64,000 nucleotides of DNA, taken from assembly GCA_965199875.1 (NCBI GenBank), contig OZ241346.1, positions 2,728,001 through 2,792,000 of the forward strand, in the 5' to 3' direction. The notes beneath the pieces were generated by a model. It was not told the origin of the DNA, made no database searches, and saw nothing but the letters and a program-made list of their open reading frames with translations. A program made the translations under genes and the position numbers. This DNA is from VXYL01 sp965199875 (GTDB taxonomy: Bacteria; Pseudomonadota; Gammaproteobacteria; Pseudomonadales; Azotimanducaceae). Below, piece by piece: positions 25,861-34,542 of this stretch; within the stretch, counting starts at the first letter, position 1, and each line of letters opens with the position of its first letter.

Positions 25861-25989
25861 GACTTCCTCCTCTGCGTCCTAGCGGCAAAGTGCCGTCGCA
25901 CACCCGCGCAAGTCACCGGGCGGGTCGAGACTCTACTACATCTGGGCTTGGGCGTCCGCCTTCCACGGCAGCGGATGCGGTCGGTCGCG

Positions 25990-26397
25990 TCAACGCCCCA
26001 CCAGCGGGATGTCGGCACCCGTCGCGGCTTCGGCCAAACGGTTGTCCAACGTCGCGATGGCCAGCTGCCGCCGAGCCGCCACTTCCACATAGGCCGCGTC
26101 GTAGGCCGAGAGACGCCACCGCCTTGCCAGCGCCAAGAGCCTCGATTCGTCGTGGGCGCCATCGTGTTCGATGTGCATCTCGGCTAGGTCGGCAAGGGTT
26201 TGACGGGCATCCTCCGCGGAAAGCCGCCCTCGGCGTTCGTTGACGACCAATGCGTTCCACAGTTCGTAGCGCCAGATCCCGGGCACCACCGCGCCGTGCT
26301 CCACGGTCAAGCCCATCGCCCGCTCGGCGGCAGGATGTTCTTCATCGGCCAAGCACCACGCCAGCACGATGGAGTTGTCGATGACGATGGGGCTCAA
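25990..26397 (-). CDS. vapC: PIN-domain toxin VapC
   Basis: A 135-residue PIN ribonuclease. Acidic active-site residues are visible as D7 (VIDNSIVLAW), E45 in YELWNAL, and the C-terminal D98 in AYDAAYVEVA and D117 (ATLDNRLAEAA). Its ATG overlaps the stop of the Phd-type antitoxin gene by 4 bp. VapC toxins cleave tRNA or rRNA when the antitoxin is lost. The unit sits in the interval between the helicase and the methylase of the defence array and may stabilise the island. Confidence 0.9.
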   Translation of the reverse strand: MSPIVIDNSIVLAWCLADEEHPAAERAMGLTVEHGAVVPGIWRYELWNALVVNERRGRLSAEDARQTLADLAEMHIEHDGAHDESRLLALARRWRLSAYDAAYVEVAARRQLAIATLDNRLAEAATGADIPLVGR

Positions 26398-26639
26398 TGG
26401 CGGTGCCCTTCGTGAATGCTCGCCACAAGCTCCGCCAGGGGGGCTCCTTTGAGCCGTCGCCGACGGCTGCGAATACGATTGGCCGCCTGCTCGGCGCGTT
26501 CCTCATCGTCCGCCGCCACCGGCACCAGCCGGGCGACCGGGTGGCCGTGTTTGGTGATGGTTACGCTCTCGCCTCGCCGGACGCGCTCCAACAGCTTGGG
26601 AAGATGCGTCTTCGCTTGGTAGGCACCGACTGTCTCCAT
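26394..26639 (-). CDS. Phd/YefM-family antitoxin
   Basis: This 81-residue antitoxin begins METVGAYQAKTHLPKLLERV, the DNA-binding Phd fold, followed by GESVTITKHGHPVARLVPV. The basic C-terminal tail should wrap the VapC partner. It precedes and overlaps vapC (ATGA at 26394-26397), and the pair is expected to be autoregulated by the complex. Confidence 0.9.
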   Translation of the reverse strand: METVGAYQAKTHLPKLLERVRRGESVTITKHGHPVARLVPVAADDEERAEQAANRIRSRRRRLKGAPLAELVASIHEGHRH

Positions 26640-26794
26640 GTCGGAACTCCTTTAGACCAGAAACATCGACCAGTCTGGCCCGGCAACGGTCACGATGTCA
26701 ACCGACCCGCATCGGAGGCGGCCAGATGGCGGCAGACTTCTCCATGTCCGCCAGCAACTGGCGATCGACAAGGCCCCTCTCGTCCAGCGACGCG

Positions 26795-27055
26795 CTACTT
26801 GGACACTAGCGGAAACTGCCGCGGATCTTCTATGGTGCGAGCGCCGAGATCGATGTCCAGATCCGGCCAGTAGAAGTGATTCGGGGAGGGTTCCACGACG
26901 TTGAAGATGCTGGCAACGCAGGCATCCTTGAACCAAGGGAAATCCTTGAAGGACATGAACATTTCTCTGTCTCGACAAAGCAGCCAGATGCCATGTCGAG
27001 AGACATTGGTAACTTCAACCTCCGAAGTGCTGGTGCCAAGCGGTTCTGATCTCAT
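26795..27055 (-). CDS. DUF2442-domain protein
   Basis: An 86-residue protein with the DUF2442 pattern: VEVTNVSRHGIWLLCRDREM, FPWFKDACVASIFNV and HFYWPDLDIDL. DUF2442 proteins commonly follow DUF4160 genes and are regarded as antitoxin-like partners. It overlaps the DUF4160 gene by 41 bp; a shorter start would remove the overlap but lose the family N-terminus. The 155 bp downstream, before the Phd gene, show only gene debris. Confidence 0.8.
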   Translation of the reverse strand: MRSEPLGTSTSEVEVTNVSRHGIWLLCRDREMFMSFKDFPWFKDACVASIFNVVEPSPNHFYWPDLDIDLGARTIEDPRQFPLVSK

Positions 27056-27254
27056 CTCGATGCTCCTTCACAATCGCCCTGGCCTGACGAAGCTGTCGGT
27101 CGGACAGGCCAAAGTTGTTCGCCAACGAAGCCTCCGCGTCAAGCCAGAACTTCGCTTCGCCGTCCGATGTCTCCACATGCACATGCGGGCGCGACTCCTC
27201 GCGCGAAAAGAAGAACAGGCGATAGCCACGCTCTCTGAGTATCGTAGGTGCCAT
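27015..27254 (-). CDS. DUF4160-domain protein
   Basis: A 79-residue protein with the DUF4160 signature YRLFFFSREESRPHVHVE followed by AKFWLDAEASLANNFGLS and RQLRQARAIVKEHRDEI. It forms a two-gene unit with DUF2442, a common toxin-antitoxin-like arrangement. It lies immediately downstream of the defence helicase on the same strand, with a gap of about 90 bp. Confidence 0.85.
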   Translation of the reverse strand: MAPTILRERGYRLFFFSREESRPHVHVETSDGEAKFWLDAEASLANNFGLSDRQLRQARAIVKEHRDEIRTAWHQHFGG

Positions 27255-27345
27255 TTGCCCTCATCGCTCCGTGGGTTGACTTTCGGCGCTGCCGACGGAA
27301 ATCGCGCAACCCGCTTCGCCCGATTCCCTGCGCCTTGGCGACACC

Positions 27346-30300
27346 TCACGACTCATCCCTGTCCACGCCATACGTCACCCGTCCTTCCCGCACTTCCATC
27401 GGCTGCTTCAGCGCGTTCACGCTCAGATAGTAGTGCTTCACGGTGGTCACTTCGCGCCAAGCGTATTGCGCTGGGGCGCGGACGGGCTCTTGTAGCGTCG
27501 GTTGGTCGGCGCAGTTGGTCACCACGTACAGCCAGTAGCAGTCTGGGCGGTCTTCAGCCACGCGGCGTTCGTTCGGGGTGAGGAGCACGCTGCCGGTGGC
27601 GGCGGCGAGGCCCTTCACTTCGATCAGGCGCAGTTCGCCGGAGCGCGGGTCCAGGCTGGTGATGTCGTAGCCGAGGTTCTTCTGGTGGACGTCCTCCACT
27701 TGGCGGCCAAGGGCCTGCTCGTGCTCGATAGCCACGCGCATGGCGGTCGTCTCGGTTTCGGGATGCTGGCGCAGACGGCGCAGGTCCAAGCCCTCGCGTT
27801 CCGGGTGGGGCAGCACCAGCGCGCTGGCCAAGCGCTCCGGCCCTTGCAGGGTGATGGCGCGCTGGCGCTTGAGTTCGTCGCGGCGTTGGTCGCGCCGGGC
27901 CCAAGCCTCGGCGTGGCGCGAATCGGCCTGCGCCAGGCGGGCTTCGGCGCCGGCAACGCCCTGCTTCACATCGTCCGAAGCACGGCCGATCTCCGCGTCG
28001 GTCCGTTGCAGCACTTCGGTCAAGGATAGTTCCACGTGTTCGCCGATGCGCTCGGCCTCCGCTACGCGCTCCGCACGAACCTCGGCGATGAACGGCGCCA
28101 GGGCGTGTTCGTGCAGCCATGCGTTCGCCTCCGGCAGCGTGGCCACGGGCGGCAGCGGCGTCGGCGCGGTCGCCGGCGTCATGTTGCCGAGGATGTCCGG
28201 CTCGCGCAGTTGGGGTTCCACGCCATCGGCCAGCTCCACCGTGAACAGGCGTTCGTGGATGACGTGGCCGAGGCCGTCCACGGCCCGGGCACGGTAGAAG
28301 TCCAACCGCGCCGGCGCTTCGTGCGCCACGGAGTGGAAGCAGGCGCCTTTGGCGAAGGCGTCCTGGCCGATGTCCAGGCTGTGGCGGCGCAGGCTCTCGA
28401 ACAGCGGATGGCCCGGCGTCACCCATTCCAAGTGGTGCTGCTCGGCGGTATCGCGGTCGGTGGAAAGGCGCGAATAGCGGTTCGCCAGTTCGGGTTGCTT
28501 CCAGTCGGGTTCCCGCTGGTACTTCCGAAGTTTCGCCGGCACGCGGCCCGGGTCGAAAGCGTGGGGCAGCCGGTTCACCGGGCGCAAGGAGAGGGCCGCG
28601 TCCTCGGCGCACTCGCGCATGAAGCGGGCGATGGTTTCCGGCACCACGCGCCGCTCCTGGGCCTTGGCGCGGCGTTCGGCGAGCATCGTCAGGTTCAGCT
28701 TCTTCGTGGCGAGGCCCTCCAAGGCGGTCTGGCAGATGGCGCGGAAGTGGCCTTCGTCCACGTCGCGCAGCAGGCGGTCTTCCAAGTCCGCATCACCGAG
28801 CCGGCCGGCGTAGTAGTCGCGCAGCACGCGCTCGACCTGCGCGGAAGGCAGCACTTCGCCCACCACGTTGAACACGGCGTCGTCGTCCAAGGCGTCGCGT
28901 ATCTGCTGCAGCTTGTCCAGCAGGCGTTCGAGCACCCGGCCTTCGATGGTGTTGGCGGCTACGAAGTTGAAGATCAGGCAGTCCTCGCGCTGGCCGTAGC
29001 GGTGGATGCGCCCCATGCGCTGCTCCAGGCGGTTGGGGTTCCACGGGATGTCGTAGTTGAACAGGATGTGGCAGCACTGCAGGTTGATGCCCTCGCCGGC
29101 GGCTTCGGTGGCCACCAGTACCTGAACGGCGCCTTCCCGAAACTGCTGTTCGGCGTGCAGGCGCGTGCCCGCCTCGTCGCGGGAGCCGGGCCTCATGCCG
29201 CCGTGGATGCAGCCGACGGTGAAGCCCCAGGCGGTGAGTTCCTGCATCAGGTAGCGCAGCGTGTCGGTGAACTCGGTGAACAGCAGCAGGCGTTGCTCGG
29301 GATGCTCGAAGAAGCCCTGTTCCTGCAGGATCTCGCGCAGGCGGGCGAGCTTGGCCTCGGCGCCGGCGTCTTCCACGGCCTGGGCTTCCGCCGCCAGTTC
29401 GCGCAGCTGGGCGATCTCGTCGCGTACTTGCTCGGCGTTGCCGGCCAGCGTGATGGCGTCCAGCAGCTGCTCCAAGCGTTCGCGTTCGGCGTCCTCCATC
29501 TCGTCGAGTTCTTCGAGATCGGGAAGAGTAGGCGGGGCGGCGCCGGCGAGCGCCTGGGCTTGTTCTAGCCCGTCCGCCAAGCGCTTGGCGCGGTTCTCGA
29601 GGGAACGCCGCATGGCGTGGGTGCTCGACGCGAGGCGGCGCTGGTAGAGCGACATCAGAAAGCCCACCGCCCTCGCCCGTGGGTTGTCGCCGTCTGCCGC
29701 GGCGCGTCGGCTCTGATCCTTCACGAAGCGCGTCACCTTGTCGTAGAGCGCGAACTCCGCGCCTTCGATGTGGAACGCGGCGGTGCGCGGGATGCGCTTG
29801 GTGAACACCGGCTTCGCCGCCCACTGCCCGGCGTCGTCCTGGCTCGGGAAGTAGACCATCGCCTCCTTGGTGCGGCGCAGGTAGAAGGGCGCCCGGCGGC
29901 GTTCCATCGCCTGTTCGATGGACTTCACGTCCGCGTAGGCGTCCTGATCCAGCAGTTGCAGGAAGCGCGTGAAGCTGGCCGCGTCGCCCTTGTGCGGCGT
30001 GGCGGTGAGCAGCAGCAGATGGTCGGCGCTGTCGCGCAGCATCTCGCCGAGGCGATAGCGCTGGCTCTTGCGTTTCTGGTCCGCGGACATGCGGTGCGCC
30101 TCGTCGACGATCACCAGATCCCAGTGCGCCTGCTTGAGGCCGGGGAGGATGTCCTCGCGCTTGGCGAGGTCCAGCGAGGTGATCACTTGCTTCTGTTCCA
30201 GCCACTGGTTGACGCCGAACTGGTCGCGGATGTCGCCGCCCTTCAGCACTAGGAACTGTTCGTCGAACTTCTCCTTCAGTTCGCGTTGCCACTGGAAGGC

Positions 30301-30786
30301 GAGATTGGCCGGGCACGCCACCAGCACCCGCTCGACGAGGCCGCGCAGCTTGAGTTCGCGCACCAAGAGGCCGGCCATGATGGTCTTGCCGGCGCCGGCG
30401 TCGTCGGCCAGCAGAAAGCGCACAGTAGGCAGCTTCAGCAGATGTTCGTAGACGGCTTCGAGCTGGTGCGGCAGCGGATCCACCCGCGAGATGGAGAGGC
30501 CGAAGTACGGATCGAACTCGTAGGCGATGCCAAGGGCGTGCGCTTGCAGGGCGAGGCGCAGCAGGCGGCCATCGCCGCGGTACGAGCGCGCGGCATCGGC
30601 GATGGCGAGGCCGGCGATGTCCTCGGCGGTGAGCGTGACGCGGCGGAACCGCTCCGTGCGCGTGCCGACCAAGCCCACCGCCCAAGAGTCCGGCCCGGCG
30701 GAGCGCACGGTCTCCACGCGCATCGGTTCGGCGAACTGCGGGCCTGCGAGGGTCTGGCCTTCGGCGATGGGGGGCGCGGCGGTCAC
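27346..30786 (-). CDS. SNF2-family helicase with C-terminal DUF3883 nuclease-like domain
   Basis: An 1146-residue DNA translocase. Visible motifs are Walker A LADDAGAGKTIMAG (126-139), DEAH at 228-231, LLLTATPHKGD, and the C-terminal helicase lobe with ATEAAGEGINLQ and GRIHRYGQ. Near the C-terminus a DUF3883 domain (D1041, E1056-V-K1058 in LRLIEVKG) resembles a PD-(D/E)XK core. It is similar in layout to DISARM-type SNF2 helicases. GTG at 30786, preceded by AAGGA at the right spacing, is chosen over far upstream frames that would run into purH. With DUF1156 and DUF499 it forms the core of the island. Confidence 0.88.
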   Translation of the reverse strand: MTAAPPIAEGQTLAGPQFAEPMRVETVRSAGPDSWAVGLVGTRTERFRRVTLTAEDIAGLAIADAARSYRGDGRLLRLALQAHALGIAYEFDPYFGLSISRVDPLPHQLEAVYEHLLKLPTVRFLLADDAGAGKTIMAGLLVRELKLRGLVERVLVACPANLAFQWQRELKEKFDEQFLVLKGGDIRDQFGVNQWLEQKQVITSLDLAKREDILPGLKQAHWDLVIVDEAHRMSADQKRKSQRYRLGEMLRDSADHLLLLTATPHKGDAASFTRFLQLLDQDAYADVKSIEQAMERRRAPFYLRRTKEAMVYFPSQDDAGQWAAKPVFTKRIPRTAAFHIEGAEFALYDKVTRFVKDQSRRAAADGDNPRARAVGFLMSLYQRRLASSTHAMRRSLENRAKRLADGLEQAQALAGAAPPTLPDLEELDEMEDAERERLEQLLDAITLAGNAEQVRDEIAQLRELAAEAQAVEDAGAEAKLARLREILQEQGFFEHPEQRLLLFTEFTDTLRYLMQELTAWGFTVGCIHGGMRPGSRDEAGTRLHAEQQFREGAVQVLVATEAAGEGINLQCCHILFNYDIPWNPNRLEQRMGRIHRYGQREDCLIFNFVAANTIEGRVLERLLDKLQQIRDALDDDAVFNVVGEVLPSAQVERVLRDYYAGRLGDADLEDRLLRDVDEGHFRAICQTALEGLATKKLNLTMLAERRAKAQERRVVPETIARFMRECAEDAALSLRPVNRLPHAFDPGRVPAKLRKYQREPDWKQPELANRYSRLSTDRDTAEQHHLEWVTPGHPLFESLRRHSLDIGQDAFAKGACFHSVAHEAPARLDFYRARAVDGLGHVIHERLFTVELADGVEPQLREPDILGNMTPATAPTPLPPVATLPEANAWLHEHALAPFIAEVRAERVAEAERIGEHVELSLTEVLQRTDAEIGRASDDVKQGVAGAEARLAQADSRHAEAWARRDQRRDELKRQRAITLQGPERLASALVLPHPEREGLDLRRLRQHPETETTAMRVAIEHEQALGRQVEDVHQKNLGYDITSLDPRSGELRLIEVKGLAAATGSVLLTPNERRVAEDRPDCYWLYVVTNCADQPTLQEPVRAPAQYAWREVTTVKHYYLSVNALKQPMEVREGRVTYGVDRDES

Positions 30787-30890
30787 GGGGTGGTCCTTGA
30801 GCTCAAGCGAAGGGGGCGTGCGCCGTGATTCCGAGCGCAAGCAGTATACGGCGTGGCGTTTGCCGCGAGTACGCCGTGTTGGGGCTGGGT

Positions 30891-32048
30891 TCAGTGGTGG
30901 AACAGGCGCAGGCCCGTATGCACCATCGCGATGCCGTGTTCGCGGCAGGCCGCGGTCACTTCTTCGTCTCGGGCGGAACCGCCGGGCTGGGCGATGAAGT
31001 CCACGCCGTGCCATTTGGCTTCGTCCACGTTGTCGCGGAAGGGGATGAAGCCGTCGCTGGCCAACGAAACTCCGGACAGCCGGTCAACCCACTCCTGGCG
31101 TTCGCGGTCGCTCATCAGCGAGTACGGGAAGTCCATGGCCTCATTGAAGTCACGCAGATCCCTGGCCGTCAGGTGGCCTTCGACGTAGCGCACCCGCCAG
31201 CTGACGCGCTGCTGACGCGGCACGCCGCGCCGAAACTGGATGTCGAGCACATGGGGATGGCGTTGCAAGAACCAGGTGTAGGACTTGGCGCCGGCCAGCT
31301 TGGTGCAGTCCACGCGGGACTGCTGGCCAGCGCCGATGCCGATGGTCTGGCCGTCGAGCGCGTAGACCACGCTGTTCGACTGGGTGTACTTCGCGGTGAC
31401 GGTTGCCAGCAGCAGATCGCGTTTGGCGTGCATGGTCAGTTCGCCGCACACCGGCCGCTTGAAGTCGTCGAGAACCACGCGCCGATCGTTGCGCCGCTGG
31501 GTGAGCTGGACGCCGAACACCTCGCGGCTCTCCATTGGCGGCGGCGAGTAGTCCGGGTTCGCCTCCAGCACCACGAAGCTGCCGTTCTTCTTCGCCGCCA
31601 AAGTCGCCAAGGCGTCTTCGTCGAAACCCGGCGCGATCACGCCGTCGCTGACCACGCCTTTCAGGTAGCTCGCCGTGGCCGCGTCCACCGGCTCGGACAG
31701 CGCCACGAAGTCGCCAAAGGAACTCTTCGCATCGGCGCCCCGGGCGCGGGCGTAGGCGATGGCCAGCGGCGTCAGCTGGTGGTCGGCGATCTCGTAGAGC
31801 TGTTGCAGATCGGCCGGCAGCGGCACGGCCACCGCCGCGCCGGCCGGCGAGACGTGCTTGAAGGAAGCCGCCGCCGGCAGCTGCAGCGCTTCGGCCAGTT
31901 CGCGCACCAGCTGCCAAGCGTTCAGCCCGTCCAGCATGTTGATCAGCGACGGCCTGCCGGAGCGCACACGCACCGCGCCGTTGTCGCCGGCGTCGAACTC
32001 GGCGGGCTGCTGATGCGGATTGCAGCCGTATCTTAGGCGAATGGGCAC
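30891..32048 (-). CDS. purH: Monofunctional AICAR transformylase
   Basis: The 385-residue product corresponds to the AICAR formyltransferase half of PurH only. It shows the catalytic Lys-His pair in AASFKHVSPAG (K64-H65) and the SDGFIPFRDN and AQPGGSARDEEV segments of the folate site. The N-terminal MGS-like IMP cyclohydrolase domain found in ordinary ~520-residue PurH is absent. The enzyme transfers a formyl group from 10-formyl-THF to AICAR. It begins 3 bp after the purC stop, so the two are an operon. IMP cyclisation must be done by another protein elsewhere. Confidence 0.88.
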   Translation of the reverse strand: MPIRLRYGCNPHQQPAEFDAGDNGAVRVRSGRPSLINMLDGLNAWQLVRELAEALQLPAAASFKHVSPAGAAVAVPLPADLQQLYEIADHQLTPLAIAYARARGADAKSSFGDFVALSEPVDAATASYLKGVVSDGVIAPGFDEDALATLAAKKNGSFVVLEANPDYSPPPMESREVFGVQLTQRRNDRRVVLDDFKRPVCGELTMHAKRDLLLATVTAKYTQSNSVVYALDGQTIGIGAGQQSRVDCTKLAGAKSYTWFLQRHPHVLDIQFRRGVPRQQRVSWRVRYVEGHLTARDLRDFNEAMDFPYSLMSDRERQEWVDRLSGVSLASDGFIPFRDNVDEAKWHGVDFIAQPGGSARDEEVTAACREHGIAMVHTGLRLFHH

Positions 32049-32051
32049 TGC

Positions 32052-32975
32052 TTACAGGGACAGTTCGCTGCCGGTGAGGCGTCGGTATGCCTCCAGGTAG
32101 CGAGACAGCGTGTTGTCCAGCACGTCGTCGGGCAGCTTGGGGCCTGGCGGCGTCTTGTCCCAGCGTCCGTCCGCGACCAGCGTTTCCAGATAGTTGCGCA
32201 CGTACTGCTTGTCGAAGCTCGGCTGCTCGCCACCCGGCTGCCACTGGTCGGCGGGCCAGAAGCGCGAACTGTCCGGGGTGAAGAGCTCGTCGATCAGGAT
32301 GGGCTCCGCGCCTTCGTCAACGGTGCCGAACTCGAACTTGGTGTCCGCCAGCAGGATGCCGCGATAGGCAGCGTAGTCGCGGGCGAGGCTGTACAAGCGC
32401 AGGGTGGTGTCGCGCAGCCAGGCAATGGTTTCTTCGCCGACGATGGCGGCGCCCTCGTCGAAGCTGATGTTCTCGTCGTGGCCGGTGTCGGCCTTCGTCG
32501 ACGGCGTGAACAGGGGCTTCGCCAACAGATCGCCGTTGTCCAGCCCCTCCGGCAACGCGATGCCGCAAACGTGGCCGCTGCGCTGATAGTCCTTCCAGCC
32601 GCTGCCGGCCAGATAGCCTCGGGCGATGCACTCCACCGGCAGCACCTTGGCGGCTCGGCAGAGCATGATGCGCCCGGCAAGAAGGTTCTGCTCGGCCGCG
32701 CTCAAGCCGGGCACGTCGGCGGGGTCCGTGGACAGCAGATGGTGATCGACGACGCCGGCGAAGTGGTCGAACCAGAACTTGGAGATCTGCGTAAGCACCA
32801 CGCCCTTGCCGGGCGGGCCGTTGGCCAGCACGACGTCGAATGCGCTCACCCGGTCGGTGGCGACGATCAGCAGGCCGCGTTCGCCGTCGGCCAGCTCCAC
32901 GTCGTAGATGTCGCGCACCTTGCCGGTGCGCTTGTTGGGCAGGCTGAGGTCGGTCTCCATCACCAACGGCGCCAC
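32052..32975 (-). CDS. purC: SAICAR synthase
   Basis: Phosphoribosylaminoimidazole-succinocarboxamide synthase, 307 residues, joining CAIR and aspartate with ATP in purine synthesis. Recognised segments are GKVRDIYDVE near the N-terminus, IVATDRVSAFDVVL, PVECIARGYLAGSGWKDY, LADTKFEFG and IDELFTPDSSRFW. The length fits the longer (yeast-like) class. A GTG start at 32975 is chosen because a strong purine-rich site (GGAAGAGGAGAGG) lies just upstream; ATG at 32960 is the alternative. It precedes the AICAR transformylase gene, so two purine steps are encoded together. Confidence 0.94.
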   Translation of the reverse strand: MAPLVMETDLSLPNKRTGKVRDIYDVELADGERGLLIVATDRVSAFDVVLANGPPGKGVVLTQISKFWFDHFAGVVDHHLLSTDPADVPGLSAAEQNLLAGRIMLCRAAKVLPVECIARGYLAGSGWKDYQRSGHVCGIALPEGLDNGDLLAKPLFTPSTKADTGHDENISFDEGAAIVGEETIAWLRDTTLRLYSLARDYAAYRGILLADTKFEFGTVDEGAEPILIDELFTPDSSRFWPADQWQPGGEQPSFDKQYVRNYLETLVADGRWDKTPPGPKLPDDVLDNTLSRYLEAYRRLTGSELSL

Positions 32976-33021
32976 GTTTCCTCTCCTCTTCCGGTTCTGC
33001 TTGCCTGTTCTGCGGACTTGG

Positions 33022-33798
33022 CTAGTACGCGCTGCTGCCGCCGTCCGCCTTGTACACCGAGCCGGTAATGAACGCCGCATCGTCGCTGGCCAGAAACAGC
33101 ATCACCTTGGCGATATCCAGCGGTTGCGCGTAGCGCCCCAGGGGAATCGACTGCGCGATGCGCTGCCGCGCGGCCGCGGGATCGTCCGGCGACATGCCGC
33201 GCTCCAGGCTGCGCATCATGCGGGTTTCCACCGGCGCCGGATTGACGGTGTTGACGCGGATGTTCGCCGCCGCGCACTCCCGGGCCGCGGCGCGCATCAG
33301 GCCGATGACGGCGTGTTTGCTGGCGCCGTAGGGTGCGATGTTCGGCGTCGGCGTCAAGCCGGCGACGCTGGAGGTGATGACGATGCTGCCACCACCGCGC
33401 CGGGCGAGGTGCGGGATGCCGTACTTCAGCCCCAGCCATACGCCCTTGACGTTGACCGCCAGCACGCGGTCGAAGTCCTCCTCGTCCATGTCCACGATGG
33501 GTGCCACGGCGCCTTCGATGCCGGCGTTGGCCAGGAACACGTCGACGCCGCCGTAGCGCTCGCTGGCGTCGGCGAACATGCGTTGGTTGTCGGCCGCCCG
33601 GGCGACGTCGGCAACGCACCGGCCAACCCGATTGCTGGCGATGTCCGCCACGGCGGCATCCAGCGCGTCCGCATCGACGTCCACCGCCAGCACGTTCGCG
33701 CCTTCCTCGGCGAACAGCGCCACCGCCGCCCGGCCAATGCCGCCCGCCGCGCCGGTGACAACGACGGTTTTGCCTTCCAGACGTGCCAGACGCGCCAT
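33022..33798 (-). CDS. SDR-family oxidoreductase
   Basis: A 258-residue classical short-chain dehydrogenase/reductase. It has the cofactor loop TGAAGGIG (15-22), NAG (91-93) and the catalytic set S143/S144, Y157, K161. D40 at the end of the second strand suggests NAD(H) preference. ATG at 33798, with AGGGG about 8 bp upstream, is preferred over a TTG at 33828. It lies 46 bp upstream of purC on the same strand and may share its transcript. Substrate unknown. Confidence 0.88.
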   Translation of the reverse strand: MARLARLEGKTVVVTGAAGGIGRAAVALFAEEGANVLAVDVDADALDAAVADIASNRVGRCVADVARAADNQRMFADASERYGGVDVFLANAGIEGAVAPIVDMDEEDFDRVLAVNVKGVWLGLKYGIPHLARRGGGSIVITSSVAGLTPTPNIAPYGASKHAVIGLMRAAARECAAANIRVNTVNPAPVETRMMRSLERGMSPDDPAAARQRIAQSIPLGRYAQPLDIAKVMLFLASDDAAFITGSVYKADGGSSAY

Positions 33799-33876
33799 GC
33801 CCAGCCCCTGCGTCGAATCGAACGGCAAGATTGCGCGACTTCAATTCCGGCTGCAAGCCTTCCCGCAAAACCCGCC

Positions 33877-34485
33877 CTACAGTTCGCCCGCTCCCTGTCG
33901 AACGATCTCCAGCTGCCCGCTGGTGAGATCAACCACCGTCGTCGCCTGTACGCCGCCCGTGCCGCCATTCACGATGACGTCCACGGCATGTTCCAGCACG
34001 CCGCGACGCTCCTCGACGTCCGTCACCGGCAGGTCTTCGCCGGGCAGGATCAAGGTCGTGGACATCAGCGGCTCGCCAAGCGCCGCGAGCAGGTGCTGGG
34101 CGATCGGGTGGTCGGGCACGCGCAGCCCTATGGTTTTGCGCTGCTGGTGGAGCAGGCGACGCGGCACGTCCCGGGTGGCTGGTAGCACGAACGTATAGGG
34201 GCCGGGCAGGTAGTGTCTGACGATTCGGTAGCTGGTGTTGTCCACCCGCGCATAGGTGGCGAGTTCGGAGAGGTCCCGGCAAGCGAGGGTCAGCAAGTGG
34301 TCGCGGGGCAGGCGCCGCAGATTGCGAATCCGCTCCACCGCCGTCTTGTCGCCCAAGTGGCAGCCAACCGCGTAGGCGGAGTCGGTGGGATAGACGAGAA
34401 CCCCGCCGCCGCGGACGATTTCCGCAGCGCGTTCGACAAGCCGCCGCTGCGGGTGGGTGGGATGGACGACGAAGTACTGGCTCAT
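33877..34485 (-). CDS. yciO: YciO/Sua5-family (YrdC-domain) protein
   Basis: This 202-residue protein has the YrdC fold: GGGVLVYPTDSAYAVGC (26-42), RNLRRLPRDHLLTLACRDL, LPGPYTFVLPAT, and the conserved LRVPDHP. Full-length Sua5/TsaC enzymes make threonylcarbamoyl-AMP for the t6A37 tRNA modification. The size and the PTDSAYAVGC variant are closer to YciO, whose role is less certain. It is followed after 78 bp by the SDR gene. Confidence 0.85.
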   Translation of the reverse strand: MSQYFVVHPTHPQRRLVERAAEIVRGGGVLVYPTDSAYAVGCHLGDKTAVERIRNLRRLPRDHLLTLACRDLSELATYARVDNTSYRIVRHYLPGPYTFVLPATRDVPRRLLHQQRKTIGLRVPDHPIAQHLLAALGEPLMSTTLILPGEDLPVTDVEERRGVLEHAVDVIVNGGTGGVQATTVVDLTSGQLEIVRQGAGEL

Positions 34486-34542
34486 GCTGGGCGGCGACGT
34501 CTGGGCAACTTGGCGTTGGTGCCGTCGCCGCGGCCTTGAGCG

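Noticed and set aside
26640..26794. Possible small minus-strand gene between the Phd and DUF2442 genes
   Set aside because: A short coherent stretch (SLDERGLVDRQLLADMEKS) can be read, but there is no start, ribosome binding site or recognised family; probably debris.
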